Notes under the pieces: generated by a model
Seen by the model: only the letters and a program-made list of their open reading frames with translations
Told to the model about the DNA's origin: nothing
The model's database searches: none
Assembly: GCF_001439925.1 (NCBI RefSeq)
Contig: NZ_LMBV01000019.1
Span: forward strand, 1 to 64,000
DNA from: Peribacillus muralis
Lineage (GTDB): Bacteria; Bacillota; Bacilli; Bacillales; DSM-1321
Reading direction: 5' to 3'
DNA: 64,000 nucleotides
Made by a program: the position numbers and the translations under genes
Shown here: one piece after another, positions 26,288-34,984 of the stretch
How positions within the stretch are numbered: position 1 is the first letter of the stretch
How the letters are laid out: the number at the start of each line of letters is the position of its first letter

Positions 26288-27697
26288 ATGAAAAAATGGG
26301 GAATTCCCATCGCTATTATTGCTTTTTTATTATTGATATTCATGCCTACGCCAGAAGGGATGGAACCTGCAGCACAAAAATCAATAGCCGTATTCGTTGC
26401 TGCTTTGGTCCTTTGGGTAACAACTCCAATCCCGATATACCTGACATCGCTCATTGCGATTTTGATGCTTCCATTAATCGGAGCCGTTGAAGATCAAAAA
26501 GTTGCTTTTGGAACATTAGGGTTTGACGTTATTTGGTTAATGGTTTCCGCGTTTGTCCTTACTTCTGCAATGATGAAGTCTAATTTAGGAAGAAGATTTT
26601 CTTTATGGATGGTCACGAGATTTGGTAAAACACCGAAAAGAACTCTGATTGTTTTAGTCGTTATCAATTTTGTGTTGGCGTTTTTCGTTCCGTCCACGAC
26701 AGCACGAGCTACACTAATGATGCCAATTTGCTTGATTTTGCTGGAAGTATATCGAGCAATCCCAGGGAAAAGTCCACTTGGGAAAATAATGATGCTTCAA
26801 GGTCTCCAAGCGGATGCTCTTGCTACTTCGGGCGTCATGACGGCTACTGCTGGTAACATCATTGCAGTCGGTTTCATTAACGAGCAAGCGGGCGGTGACA
26901 TCGGTTATATGGATTGGCTTTTTGCCTCGATGCCTGCGTCTATCATCACGATGGCAATCACCTTTACGATAGGGTTAAAGTTATTCTCAATAAAAGAAGA
27001 AGGTAACTTTGAAAATGTAATGGGTACGCTCAAGGACGAACTGAAGAAATTAGGTTCTTTCTCCTTAGCTGAGAAGAAAGCAACGATCATATTCCTCCTT
27101 ACTGTATTCTTGTGGGCTACGGGAGACTATCAAGAAGGTTGGTTGGGTTTTGAAATCAGCACCGCACAGACTGCGGTTATTGCAGCACTCCTCTGCTTGC
27201 TTCCAAAAGTGGGAATACTTGAATGGAAAGATGCGAACATCAAATGGGAACTCATGATATTCGCTGCAGGTGCCTATGCTGCAGGAAATGCATTGGACGA
27301 ATCTGGAGGAGCAGTATGGCTAATCAGCAGGTTAGTTGACGGTTTAGGGATAGACCAAATGAGTCATACGATGGTTGCTGTAGTTGTCATTTTCCTAAGT
27401 ATGTACAGCCATCTCATCTTTACGAGTAAAACTGTGAGAGTCACGATTTTGATCCCAGCTTTCATCGCTTTGGCTAAAACATTGGGTATGGATCCTGTAT
27501 CGCTCGCACTAGCTGCTGCTATGACTATGACCTATACAATTACGCTTCCGCCACATTCGAAAGTTAATACGATTTATTTTTCAACAGGATACTTTTCTGT
27601 CTTGGATCAAATGAAGTATGCGGTTGTTACTTGCTTTATCGGCGCTTCCGTTATCAGTCTATTATATTTTACTTGGTTTAACGTACTGGGGTTATAA
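26288..27697 (+). CDS. SLC13/DASS-family anion permease
   Basis: A 469-residue transporter of the divalent-anion:sodium symporter family with about 11-12 membrane spans. The family substrate/sodium motifs appear as FVPSTTARATLMMP near residue 136, and the second repeat around FTSKTVRVTILIPAFIALAK. Members import malate, succinate, citrate or sulfonated acids. It is the first large gene after the LysR-controlled promoter and is followed 19 bp later by the ApgM-like enzyme. The substrate is not readable. Confidence 0.9.
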   Translation: MKKWGIPIAIIAFLLLIFMPTPEGMEPAAQKSIAVFVAALVLWVTTPIPIYLTSLIAILMLPLIGAVEDQKVAFGTLGFDVIWLMVSAFVLTSAMMKSNLGRRFSLWMVTRFGKTPKRTLIVLVVINFVLAFFVPSTTARATLMMPICLILLEVYRAIPGKSPLGKIMMLQGLQADALATSGVMTATAGNIIAVGFINEQAGGDIGYMDWLFASMPASIITMAITFTIGLKLFSIKEEGNFENVMGTLKDELKKLGSFSLAEKKATIIFLLTVFLWATGDYQEGWLGFEISTAQTAVIAALLCLLPKVGILEWKDANIKWELMIFAAGAYAAGNALDESGGAVWLISRLVDGLGIDQMSHTMVAVVVIFLSMYSHLIFTSKTVRVTILIPAFIALAKTLGMDPVSLALAAAMTMTYTITLPPHSKVNTIYFSTGYFSVLDQMKYAVVTCFIGASVISLLYFTWFNVLGL

Positions 27698-27715
27698 CAT
27701 TAGGAGGAAAGCATC

Positions 27716-28957
27716 ATGTTGAAAAGAAAAGTTATCATGGCAATTGCTGATGGATTAGGGGATCGCCCCCATCCCTTATTAGAATATAAAACTCCATTGG
27801 AATACGCTCAAACACCGAATCTAGATCGCCTAGCTTCTGAAGGGATAACGGGTATGATGAATCCAATTAGTTCCGGCATTCCCGTAGGAACGGATATGGG
27901 ACATTTAATTTTATTCGGTTATCAGCCTCATCATTATCCGGGGCGAGGACCTATTGAGGCTTTAGGCATCGGTATGGAAGTCGAGCCTGGAGATATTGTA
28001 TTTCGGTGTAATTTTGCCACGGTGGATGAGAACGGAATTGTTGTCGATCGACGTGCAGGAAGAATTCGCGAGAAAACCGACGAAATTGCTCAAGCTATTA
28101 ATGGAATGGAGATTGAGGATACTATAGAGGTCTTTTTTAAACCAGCTACGGAACATCGAGCTGTGTTAATCCTGCGTGGAAACGGGTTAAGCGATAAAAT
28201 TAGTGACTCCGATCCTAAAGCCCCGAACGACGGTAAACCTTATCATCAGGTAGAACCTTTGGACGCTTCTAAGGAAGCTGAAAGAACAGCTTCCACTTTA
28301 AATATGTTTCTTAAGAAGTCCCATGCAATATTATCATCCCACCCAGTTAATATCGAGCGCAATGCTGAGGGGAAGTTACCCGCTAACTTTATTCTGACAA
28401 GGGGAGCTGGACAAATGGTCAAGCTGGATCCGATTGTTCAACAATTAAAAATTAGTGGGAGCTGTATTGCAGGAGAAAGTACGGTATTAGGTGTTGCCCA
28501 ACTAGCCGGCTTTAAGACGATTACAGATAGCAGTATGACAGGAAATATAGACACAAATCTAGAATTAAAAGCTCGACTGGCCCTAGAAGAGATTGCGGAA
28601 AAAGATATGGTCTACGTCCATATAAAGGCGCCTGATGTTAAGGGCCATGATAATGAACCATTTGAAAAAGCAAAAGCAATTGAACTGTTCGATCAGATGG
28701 TCGGGCTTATTGTTCAGCAGTTACCTGAAAATGTGTATTTGGCTTTGGCTGCTGACCATTCTACGCCTTGTGAAATCGGAGAGCATACAGGTGAGCCCGT
28801 TCCGGTCCTCATTCATGGCCCTGGAATTCGGAGAGATCGTATCATGCAATATAGTGAACTGGTTTGCGCCCATGGGGGATTAGGGCATTTAACCGGGAAT
28901 GAATTTGTAAGAACACTGCATGGATTAATGGGAGTTGTAAAAAAACAAGGTAATTAG
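27716..28957 (+). CDS. Archaeal-type cofactor-independent phosphoglycerate mutase homologue
   Basis: A 413-residue member of the alkaline phosphatase superfamily, ApgM type. Metal-ligand motifs include IADGLGDRP at the start, HIKAPDVKGHDNEP and AADHSTPCEIGEHTGEP near the C-terminus. The nucleophile region reads PVGTDMGHLILFGY with Thr where, as remembered, the family usually has Ser. Bacillus glycolysis normally uses the longer GpmI, so this is an extra enzyme. Its position after a DASS importer suggests action on an imported organic acid or a phosphorylated derivative. The call is family-level; mutase activity is not assured. RBS TAGGAGGAAAG precedes the ATG. Confidence 0.85.
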   Translation: MLKRKVIMAIADGLGDRPHPLLEYKTPLEYAQTPNLDRLASEGITGMMNPISSGIPVGTDMGHLILFGYQPHHYPGRGPIEALGIGMEVEPGDIVFRCNFATVDENGIVVDRRAGRIREKTDEIAQAINGMEIEDTIEVFFKPATEHRAVLILRGNGLSDKISDSDPKAPNDGKPYHQVEPLDASKEAERTASTLNMFLKKSHAILSSHPVNIERNAEGKLPANFILTRGAGQMVKLDPIVQQLKISGSCIAGESTVLGVAQLAGFKTITDSSMTGNIDTNLELKARLALEEIAEKDMVYVHIKAPDVKGHDNEPFEKAKAIELFDQMVGLIVQQLPENVYLALAADHSTPCEIGEHTGEPVPVLIHGPGIRRDRIMQYSELVCAHGGLGHLTGNEFVRTLHGLMGVVKKQGN

Positions 28958-28978
28958 GATATAAAAGAGGTAATTGAA

Positions 28979-29236
28979 ATGCAGAGAATTACTAATGATT
29001 TACTGGCAATAGTGGATAAAAAGGCTTTTAGATTAGGGTTAGATCAAGAATTTATTTTCTTGTTAGAAAAAAAGATTAAAAAAAAGAGGGGGCAGATGGA
29101 AAGGAAATTAGGTATTAGTGGTACTGGAAGAATAGGGCGTATGTTGGTCTGCAGAACAGTCACTCATTTATTGAAATATGATGCTGTTCATGGAACCTGG
29201 GTATTGAAATCTCAGTACAAAATGGAAATCAATTAA
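28979..29236 (+). CDS. Sda-like N-terminus read through into a GAPDH remnant
   Basis: An 85-codon frame with ribosome binding site AAAGAGGT. Residues 1-36 (DLLAIVDKKAFRLGLDQEFI then FLLEKKIKKK) match the helical hairpin of Sda, the roughly 50-residue inhibitor of sporulation kinases. Instead of stopping, the frame continues into KLGISGTGRIGRMLVCR of a glyceraldehyde-3-phosphate dehydrogenase. Whether an 85-residue hybrid is made is unknown. Sda assignment is by pattern only; identity is low but the spacing of Leu, Ala, Phe-Ile and Glu fits. Confidence 0.55.
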   Translation: MQRITNDLLAIVDKKAFRLGLDQEFIFLLEKKIKKKRGQMERKLGISGTGRIGRMLVCRTVTHLLKYDAVHGTWVLKSQYKMEIN

Positions 29237-29292
29237 TTAAGGTTCAATCAGTAATCTCATTTTGCAAGCCGGAATTTTCCGTCCCCAGTTAG
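29096..29292 (+). pseudogene. Glyceraldehyde-3-phosphate dehydrogenase, N-terminal remnant
   Basis: An ATG at 29096 behind AGAGGGGG starts KLGISGTGRIGRMLV, the NAD-binding start of GAPDH. About 25 residues are then missing, because HLLKYDAVHGTW follows almost directly. After that a frameshift moves the match to EISVQNGNQLIK in another frame, which ends at TAG 29290-29292. The catalytic domain is absent. The gene is dead; it was probably the third enzyme gene of the DASS-ApgM operon. Confidence 0.75.
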
Positions 29293-29294
29293 TT

Positions 29295-29332
29295 AAAGAT
29301 AAATGCTCTCACGAAGCATTTATCTTTTTTTT
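29295..29332 (+). terminator. Terminator of DASS-ApgM operon
   Basis: AAAGATAAATGCT at 29295-29307 with its complement at 29315-29327, loop of 7, then T residues to 29332. Confidence 0.85.
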
Positions 29333-29370
29333 GACACCTATCAGCAGAAACCGAAGTAGCAGCTGAACAT

Positions 29371-30489
29371 CTATTTTTCCAAAGCACCTTTTACATCATA
29401 CTTTTCTAAATCGATATCAAGTTTTTCATCAAGTGCAAGGTTTGCCAATTGGGAGCCAATGTAGGGACCCATCGTTAATCCTGATGCTCCAAGGCCATTT
29501 GCAACGATTATGTTTTCCCAACCTGGCAAAGGACCAATAACTGGGAGGAATCCAGGTGTGAATGGACGAAAGCCGACCCTCGCTTCAACAAACGTACTTT
29601 CCAGCAAACCTGGAGCAGTATGCAAGGCTTTGTTGAAAACCTCCTGCAGACCTCCTGCGGTCATTCGGTTATCGAACACTTCCATGTTTTCATGAGTAGC
29701 TCCTGCAACGATTTTATTATGATCGAATGCAAGGAGATATTGATCACTTGGAGGCATGACAACAGGCCAGTCATTCGTACTCGTATTTGGCAATTGAAGA
29801 TGAATGATTTGAGCTTTCTGAAAGCTTACTTTGAAATTCACCCCAAGAGGCTTTAGTAATTCTGAGGCCCATGCACCGGCGCAGACAATCACTTTATCGG
29901 CAGCTATGAATTCATCTTGGACTGTTACACCTGTCACCTGTGAATCTTCATATGTAAGGATTGCCTCACCATACATGAACTTAGCGCCGTTTTTTTGCGA
30001 TGCACGCAGTAAAGAGTCTCGAAGCGCGCGTCCATCTACCCGAGCGGCCCCGCTAACGTGAACCGCTGCAAATTCATGGGCGAGAGGTGGGAATAATTCC
30101 TTTGTTTCCAAAGGGGAAAGTAACGTGATCGTGCCCATCTCCGGTGCGTCTTCTTTCCGTTTTTCCGCTCGGTCCTTCATGGCTTTCAGTTTTTCTTCTT
30201 CCGTATGTAAACTAATGGCCCCGACTTGGGCATACCCTGTCTCGGTTTCCCCATCCCGTTTAAGTTCTTCAATCAGACCAGGATAATAAGCCGCGCCATT
30301 TTTAGCAAGGTGATACCAAGCCTTATTCCGCCTTTGCGATATCCAAGGGCATACGATTCCAGCTGCAGCAGAAGTTGCCTGTCCATCATCTTGGCGGTCG
30401 ATTATGATCACTTCGGCTCCCTTTTTAGCTAATTGATAGGCAGTGGACGCTCCCAAAATCCCTGCTCCTACGACAATGATTTTTTGCAT
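29371..30489 (-). CDS. FAD-dependent oxidoreductase, DAO family (glycine/D-amino acid oxidase-like)
   Basis: A 372-residue flavoenzyme. The N-terminus IIVVGAGILGASTAYQLAKK is the FAD-binding Rossmann motif, ending in the acidic IIIDR. The family C-terminus FRPFTPGFLPVIGPLPGWEN and ANGLGASGLTMGPYIG bind FAD. The range of substrates includes glycine, sarcosine, proline and D-amino acids. It is a single-gene unit, divergent from the next gene. Confidence 0.88.
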   Translation of the reverse strand: MQKIIVVGAGILGASTAYQLAKKGAEVIIIDRQDDGQATSAAAGIVCPWISQRRNKAWYHLAKNGAAYYPGLIEELKRDGETETGYAQVGAISLHTEEEKLKAMKDRAEKRKEDAPEMGTITLLSPLETKELFPPLAHEFAAVHVSGAARVDGRALRDSLLRASQKNGAKFMYGEAILTYEDSQVTGVTVQDEFIAADKVIVCAGAWASELLKPLGVNFKVSFQKAQIIHLQLPNTSTNDWPVVMPPSDQYLLAFDHNKIVAGATHENMEVFDNRMTAGGLQEVFNKALHTAPGLLESTFVEARVGFRPFTPGFLPVIGPLPGWENIIVANGLGASGLTMGPYIGSQLANLALDEKLDIDLEKYDVKGALEK

Positions 30490-30661
30490 CTATAACATCT
30501 CATTTCTCTCATATGTATAAACCCTTATCCCTACTATATCGAAGACATGAAACGATTGCCACAATCGATATTGTAATTTCTTTCACAAACTTATTTTATT
30601 TGTAGTGAATATGCTATGATTGAAATTGCACAAGCTTTAAAAGATACTAGGAGGTAATACC

Positions 30662-31255
30662 ATGTTAAAAAAACAAATGGAATCATACATATCGAAATCC
30701 ATCCTTGAAAACGAGGTTGAGTTGTTTAAAGAAGAAAGAGATTATGTGGAAAAGCATGAAATGGTTTCTGAGGATATCACGATCATTGATAAAGAAAATA
30801 CATCCCGTTTTAAAGATGCCTATATCGAACGCAGCAATAAAGAAAGCGAGGAATTAATTGCTGTAGAGAATTTCTCCTTTTTATCCCAACCGATTGAATA
30901 TTTGAAAAGAAATAAAGAAGAATTCCTTTACTTTGAATCCGAATGGTTCGACTTGATCGGTGTTGAAGCACTTTCTGTGGAATGTGATGATGTATTCGGT
31001 ACTTATAACGCGATGTTTGGATTAAAATTCCAGAAAAAAATGGGGGAAGCCTTAAAAACGTATTTAAAAAAGGAACTTCAAGAAGACATTGGATCATTCA
31101 GTTTAATGTTCAACCAGGGCGACGGACTTTGGGATGTCAATTTTGCTTTGAACAATGTCCAAGGCTTTCGAGAAGATTTGTCATTGGAAGCAGCTTTTAA
31201 TTTGATACATCAGTTTCTTTTTACACTTGTTCAAACGATTGAGGAAGATATGTAA
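30662..31255 (+). CDS. Conserved Bacillaceae hypothetical protein
   Basis: A 197-residue soluble, acidic protein with no membrane segment or signal peptide. It starts MLKKQMESYISK behind AGGAGG and contains a mixed alpha-beta C-terminal half (DGLWDVNFALNNVQGF). Proteins with this start are widespread in Bacillus, and, as I recall, sometimes carry a branched-chain aminotransferase label that the length and motifs do not support. No catalytic signature is visible. A strong terminator follows at once. Confidence 0.75.
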   Translation: MLKKQMESYISKSILENEVELFKEERDYVEKHEMVSEDITIIDKENTSRFKDAYIERSNKESEELIAVENFSFLSQPIEYLKRNKEEFLYFESEWFDLIGVEALSVECDDVFGTYNAMFGLKFQKKMGEALKTYLKKELQEDIGSFSLMFNQGDGLWDVNFALNNVQGFREDLSLEAAFNLIHQFLFTLVQTIEEDM

Positions 31256-31260
31256 AATCA

Positions 31261-31313
31261 AAATGGGGCTGTCGCAAAAGTCACAACATGACTTTTGGGG
31301 ACAACCCCATTTT
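31261..31313 (+). terminator. Terminator
   Basis: AAATGGGG at 31261 pairs with CCCCATTT at about 31305, with inner GTC/GAC and AAAGTCA/TGACTTT stems. T residues follow. Confidence 0.8.
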
Positions 31314-31456
31314 CACAAGGCACTATAGTTAGTGACCACTTGTAATCAAATATGGATATCGAAGGTTTTCTGGATTGTTTTCTATGTCGTGAATCCGTAA
31401 CGGACCTAAAGAAGATCGATCAAGAAGTTCAACATACATGCTGAAGAAAAGCAGTG

Positions 31457-31612
31457 TTACTTTTCTTTGTCATGAAGACGATCTTCATATTCGGTTTCCA
31501 GCATCCCATACAGACCATTCATCTCTTGTTCATCTGGGTCTGCCCCAAAGTCGTTCGTGATTTTTTTCTTTTTATCATCAATCTTTTCTGTTTGCTCATT
31601 TTTCTTGTCCAA
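31457..31612 (-). CDS. Small acidic/lysine-rich protein (51 residues)
   Basis: A minus-strand frame with an excellent ribosome binding site GGAGGTGAT seven bases before TTG at 31612. It encodes 51 charged residues: a Lys-rich first third (KIDDKKKKI) and an acidic remainder (ADPDEQEMNGLYGMLETEYE). Composition is coding-like. The family is not recognised; small proteins of this kind are common in spore formers. It is divergent from the lysozyme-like gene. Confidence 0.6.
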   Translation of the reverse strand: MDKKNEQTEKIDDKKKKITNDFGADPDEQEMNGLYGMLETEYEDRLHDKEK

Positions 31613-31792
31613 ACATATCACCTCCAATTACTAGTGTCTCTCGATGGCCACATAAATATACGTTCATGATTGGGCTTTTTTCAGGTAGACTGTCATCTCA
31701 TTTCAAGCAATTTAATTGCTATTCTAAATAGTTATTACTCTAACTATTTGTTACACTATAAGTATATAACCTAGAGATGACGGAGAGAGAAT

Positions 31793-32443
31793 GTGAAGAA
31801 GAAAAAACGGAAGAAATCAAAGAAGATTTTTGTTATATTAAGCTTGATTTTTGCATTTTTGGTCATGAAGCAGATCATCCAAAACCCAGTTAACGGCAAT
31901 ATACCCACATCAATAAATCCCCTGGATTCTTTTGCGAATGTGAAAAGGTATAGCCCGACCATTCATGATGAGTTGGCGAGATACGGGCTTGAAGAGCATA
32001 CTTCGACTTTAATTGCCTTGATGCAGCAGGAAAGCCGCGGGCGAGGTGGTGACCCCATGCAGGCATCTGAATCGGCGGGAATGGACCCCAATTCCATTAC
32101 AGATCCAAACGAAAGCATAAAGTATGGCGTAAAGCATTTCAGAAGGATTCATGAATATGGCAAAGAAAAGAACGTGGATTTCGCGACGATCATTCAAGCT
32201 TATAACATGGGAATTGGTTATATTGATTACATAGCAAAAAAAGGAGGCAAGCATACCGAAGAGCTTGCCAAGCAATTTTCGAAGATCCAAGTGGAAAAAG
32301 ACCCTGCTCTTTATGATTGTGGCGGGGATAAGGACAATTTTCGCTACCCATATTGCTATGGTGATTATACATACAGCGAAAAAGTGGCCAAAAACATTGA
32401 AGAGCTGGCGGACAGTATATCGGCTCAAGCGGATAGTGAGTAA
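31793..32443 (+). CDS. Lysozyme-like secreted/membrane-anchored protein
   Basis: A 216-residue protein. A Lys-rich start and one hydrophobic segment (about residues 12-27) give an uncleaved anchor or signal. The rest is the lysozyme-like domain found at the N-terminus of CwlT-type enzymes: ALMQQESRGRGGDPMQASES contains the catalytic Glu, and FATIIQAYNMGIGYIDYIA is the conserved later block. It should cleave peptidoglycan glycan strands. Start is GTG at 31793. A bidirectional terminator follows. Confidence 0.87.
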   Translation: MKKKKRKKSKKIFVILSLIFAFLVMKQIIQNPVNGNIPTSINPLDSFANVKRYSPTIHDELARYGLEEHTSTLIALMQQESRGRGGDPMQASESAGMDPNSITDPNESIKYGVKHFRRIHEYGKEKNVDFATIIQAYNMGIGYIDYIAKKGGKHTEELAKQFSKIQVEKDPALYDCGGDKDNFRYPYCYGDYTYSEKVAKNIEELADSISAQADSE

Positions 32444-32474
32444 GTGGACATCACAATTAATGCATCTGTCTATC

Positions 32475-32515
32475 AAAAGACTTGCCTGCCAAATTTATGG
32501 CAGGCAAGTCTTTTA
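32475..32515. terminator. Bidirectional terminator between convergent genes
   Basis: AAAAGACTTGCCTGCCA at 32475 pairs with TGGCAGGCAAGTCTTTT ending at 32515, with A and T tracts at both ends. It can stop both the lysozyme-like gene and the minus-strand DUF402 gene. Confidence 0.85.
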
Positions 32516-33058
32516 TTACTCTCCCAACAATGAAAGAAGGGACTCATGTTTATAGTCTTGCTCTGATTGCAAAACGTTTTGAGCCAGCAGATCATCCAGC
32601 GAATCCAATAAGGTGCTCAAAGCTTGCTGGACTGACCCATTTTCGAACAAATCCAATGGGACAGGAAGCTCTTCTTCATCCAAGATATAGTAGTTGCCAT
32701 CTGGAAAAACCACTATATCAAGAATTAGATCTTCAAAAGTAACCAAGTTATTAAAGAGGGACGTATTTTTAACAATATTGAAATACGCACCCACATATTT
32801 CCCATGTTTGTTTCTCCATATGTACAAATTATACGGGCGGTCCCGCCAATAATAGGCAATCGTATAACACCCTTTAGAGATGGTCAGTTTGGTTTTCGGA
32901 GTGTTTATCGTAAAAGAATCGGTGACTTCGTGAAAAAGCACGGCTTCCTCTTCATTCGCGGCTAACATGAAGCAACGATGCTCCACTACTAACGAGTCAT
33001 AGCGGATTTTTCTTTCTATTATTTCATCACGGAGTGCAGATGCATTTATATGGACCAT
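32516..33058 (-). CDS. DUF402 protein (nucleoside tri-/diphosphate phosphatase-like)
   Basis: A 180-residue protein of the DUF402/FAU-1 fold. The core YYWRDRPYNLYIWRNKHG followed by GAYFNIVKNT, then DLILDIVVFPDGNYYILDEEEL carries the conserved acidic metal ligands. Family members include Bacillus NtdP-type nucleotide phosphatases. This copy has a longer C-terminal tail than minimal members. Substrate unknown. It is a single gene with a shared terminator at its 3' end. Confidence 0.82.
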   Translation of the reverse strand: MVHINASALRDEIIERKIRYDSLVVEHRCFMLAANEEEAVLFHEVTDSFTINTPKTKLTISKGCYTIAYYWRDRPYNLYIWRNKHGKYVGAYFNIVKNTSLFNNLVTFEDLILDIVVFPDGNYYILDEEELPVPLDLFENGSVQQALSTLLDSLDDLLAQNVLQSEQDYKHESLLSLLGE

Positions 33059-33134
33059 CGTTTAACCTTCTCCTGTTCATGATTTTGATTATGTTTATCA
33101 GTATACTCTTGAACATGCTTAATAACATGAGAAA

Positions 33135-33168
33135 CCTAATTTCTCACAACGCCCAGAGAGAAATTAGG
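33135..33168 (-). terminator. Hairpin after minus-strand VOC gene
   Basis: CCTAATTTCTC at 33135-33145 and its complement at 33158-33168, placed 19 bp after the stop of the minus-strand gene at 33188. The T tract on the minus strand is short, so activity is uncertain. Confidence 0.5.
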
Positions 33169-33187
33169 CATTTTATTTCAATAGGTT

Positions 33188-33691
33188 TTACCCGCTATAC
33201 GCTTGATTTAATGTTTGTATATCAATTTTCTTCATTTTGTAGAGTGCTTTCATTACTCTGGCCGAAGTTTCGGGATCAGAGGTGTTGATCATTTCGGATA
33301 TATTACCAGGAATTATCTGCCAAGATACGCCAAATTGATCTTTCAGCCAGCCACAAGCCTGCGCATTTTCATCTCCGCCTTGGGAGAGTTTTTCCCAATA
33401 ATAATCGACATCATCTTGAGATTCGCAATGGATGATGAAGGATATCGCCTCTGTGAATTTGAATTGCGGCCCGCCATTCAATGCGACGAATGACTGCCCT
33501 TCTAGTTCGAACTCAATCGTCATTACTTTACCCTCTGACATTCCGTGGATTTCCTTACCTACGTTTCCATAGTAAGTGATGCGGCCCACCTTCGAATTTT
33601 CGAAGATGGACGTGTAAAACCTTGTCGCCTCCTCAGCCTGGGTATCGAACCATAGATTTGTCGTGATTTTTTGAAGTTTGTTTTTCATCAT
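33188..33691 (-). CDS. VOC-family protein, 3-demethylubiquinone methyltransferase-like fold
   Basis: A 167-residue PhnB-like protein. NLWFDTQAEEATRFYTSIFENS at the start, then MTIEFELEGQSFVALNGGP, and WLKDQFGVSWQIIP at the end are the hallmark blocks. Despite the family name, such proteins are mostly uncharacterised and not methyltransferases. The ATG follows AAGGGAG. It is the first of a run of small glyoxalase-fold and DinB genes. Confidence 0.88.
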   Translation of the reverse strand: MMKNKLQKITTNLWFDTQAEEATRFYTSIFENSKVGRITYYGNVGKEIHGMSEGKVMTIEFELEGQSFVALNGGPQFKFTEAISFIIHCESQDDVDYYWEKLSQGGDENAQACGWLKDQFGVSWQIIPGNISEMINTSDPETSARVMKALYKMKKIDIQTLNQAYSG

Positions 33692-33842
33692 TTTCTCCCT
33701 TCGGTTTCATGGATAATTTGATCGAAAATGGTATCTTCCGGACAGAAGAAGTCCGCACAAAGAGGATATGAAGGTACTTTCCATGATAGGAAAAGCCTCA
33801 TATCCAAAGGGGAATGCCCCAACAAAATCACAAATGCAGGTA

Positions 33843-34256
33843 TTAGTTGCCCGTGTTAAATTGCCAATTGATCCCGAACTTGTCCGTCACTTGACCGTAT
33901 AATTTACTCCAAAAGGTCTCTTGAAGCTCCATGCGGACAGTGCCGCCTTCTTTTAGGTTATGAAAGATTGATTTTATTTCTTCCAAATTATCCGAAACAA
34001 ATGCTAAGCTGATATTGTTTCCTTCAATAAAGGGCATACCAGGAAAAACATCGGAAAACATGATGTTGCTGCCAGCAATATTCAGTCGTGCATGCATGAC
34101 TAGATTTTTCGCTGCTTCCGGAAATTCAAATTCAGGATTCGGCGGTGTATCACCAAAGGTCATGAAGTCCGTTGCTTCCGTTCCAAAAACCTGGGCATAA
34201 TATTTTACCGCTTCACGACAATTTCCATTAAAATTAAGATATGCATCTACTGACAT
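33843..34256 (-). CDS. VOC-family PhnB-like protein
   Basis: A 137-residue protein with the PhnB pattern: YLNFNGNCREAVKYYAQVFG, then FMTFGDTPPNPEF, a middle HARLNIAGSNIMFSDVFPG, and WSKLYGQVTDKFGINWQFN at the end. The start at 34256 follows AAAGGAGTG by seven bases; the ATG at 34286 would add ten unfamilial residues. Function unknown. Confidence 0.87.
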   Translation of the reverse strand: MSVDAYLNFNGNCREAVKYYAQVFGTEATDFMTFGDTPPNPEFEFPEAAKNLVMHARLNIAGSNIMFSDVFPGMPFIEGNNISLAFVSDNLEEIKSIFHNLKEGGTVRMELQETFWSKLYGQVTDKFGINWQFNTGN

Positions 34257-34320
34257 CCGTTTCACTCCTTTTGGTTTTTCATTCATATGGATGGTGTAAT
34301 CAGGGAGGCGTTACAGCTTC

Positions 34321-34788
34321 TTAGTCTCTGACAAAAAATTCAGGAGGTTCAATCCCTAGTGTCCTAAGATAGATAAAACCTTGTCCTCTATGATGGATCT
34401 CATTCTCTAGGCCATATTGAAGCCTCGAAAAGTGGCTTTGTGAAGGTCCAAAAAAGGGATCCTTTTCCATAACCTCAAGTGTTTCCTCCGTAACCTCCTG
34501 CCACAGCCTCCGCGTTTCTACCCTAACGGCATCACAGGTAGATAGTAGTGCCTCTTTTGTAGAAATCGTTGCAAATGAATCTTGGAAGTTCCAAACATTA
34601 AGTGCAATTCCCTGGATATAGGCACTCTCGATGTTCATAATTTCTTTAATCATTTCAGCGAAGGGACGAAGTTTATCGGCCGGTGTATAGTGAAATAGTT
34701 CATCTTCAGGAAAAGCTTCCACAACCCGCATCGTCAATCTCCTGTTTCCTTCCAATATCTCGAGTAAACCGTCTTTCGAAAGAACCAT
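34321..34788 (-). CDS. DinB-family protein
   Basis: A 155-residue four-helix protein of the DinB/YfiT type. Helix blocks and metal-binding His residues fit the family: FHYTPADKLRPFAEMIKEI near residue 32 and GLENEIHHRGQGFIYLRTLG near residue 126, with the typical HHRGQ. Members are stress- or damage-linked metal proteins, some acting as bacillithiol-dependent transferases. It lies next to VOC genes on the same strand. Confidence 0.87.
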   Translation of the reverse strand: MVLSKDGLLEILEGNRRLTMRVVEAFPEDELFHYTPADKLRPFAEMIKEIMNIESAYIQGIALNVWNFQDSFATISTKEALLSTCDAVRVETRRLWQEVTEETLEVMEKDPFFGPSQSHFSRLQYGLENEIHHRGQGFIYLRTLGIEPPEFFVRD

Positions 34789-34984
34789 CGATTCTCACTC
34801 CCTAGTTATTCTGTCTGTATAGATGTTCTGTGTACAATCAAAAATCCCTGCAAGTTCTACCTTAGAAAAAATAGTTTTGCTAACTAGTAAAAACCAGCAT
34901 ATTTCCAACCTAAAATTTGGTATAATCACAAAGTAACATTCAAGGATCAATTCTTACAAAAACCGAAGGGAATGGGGCGAAGCA

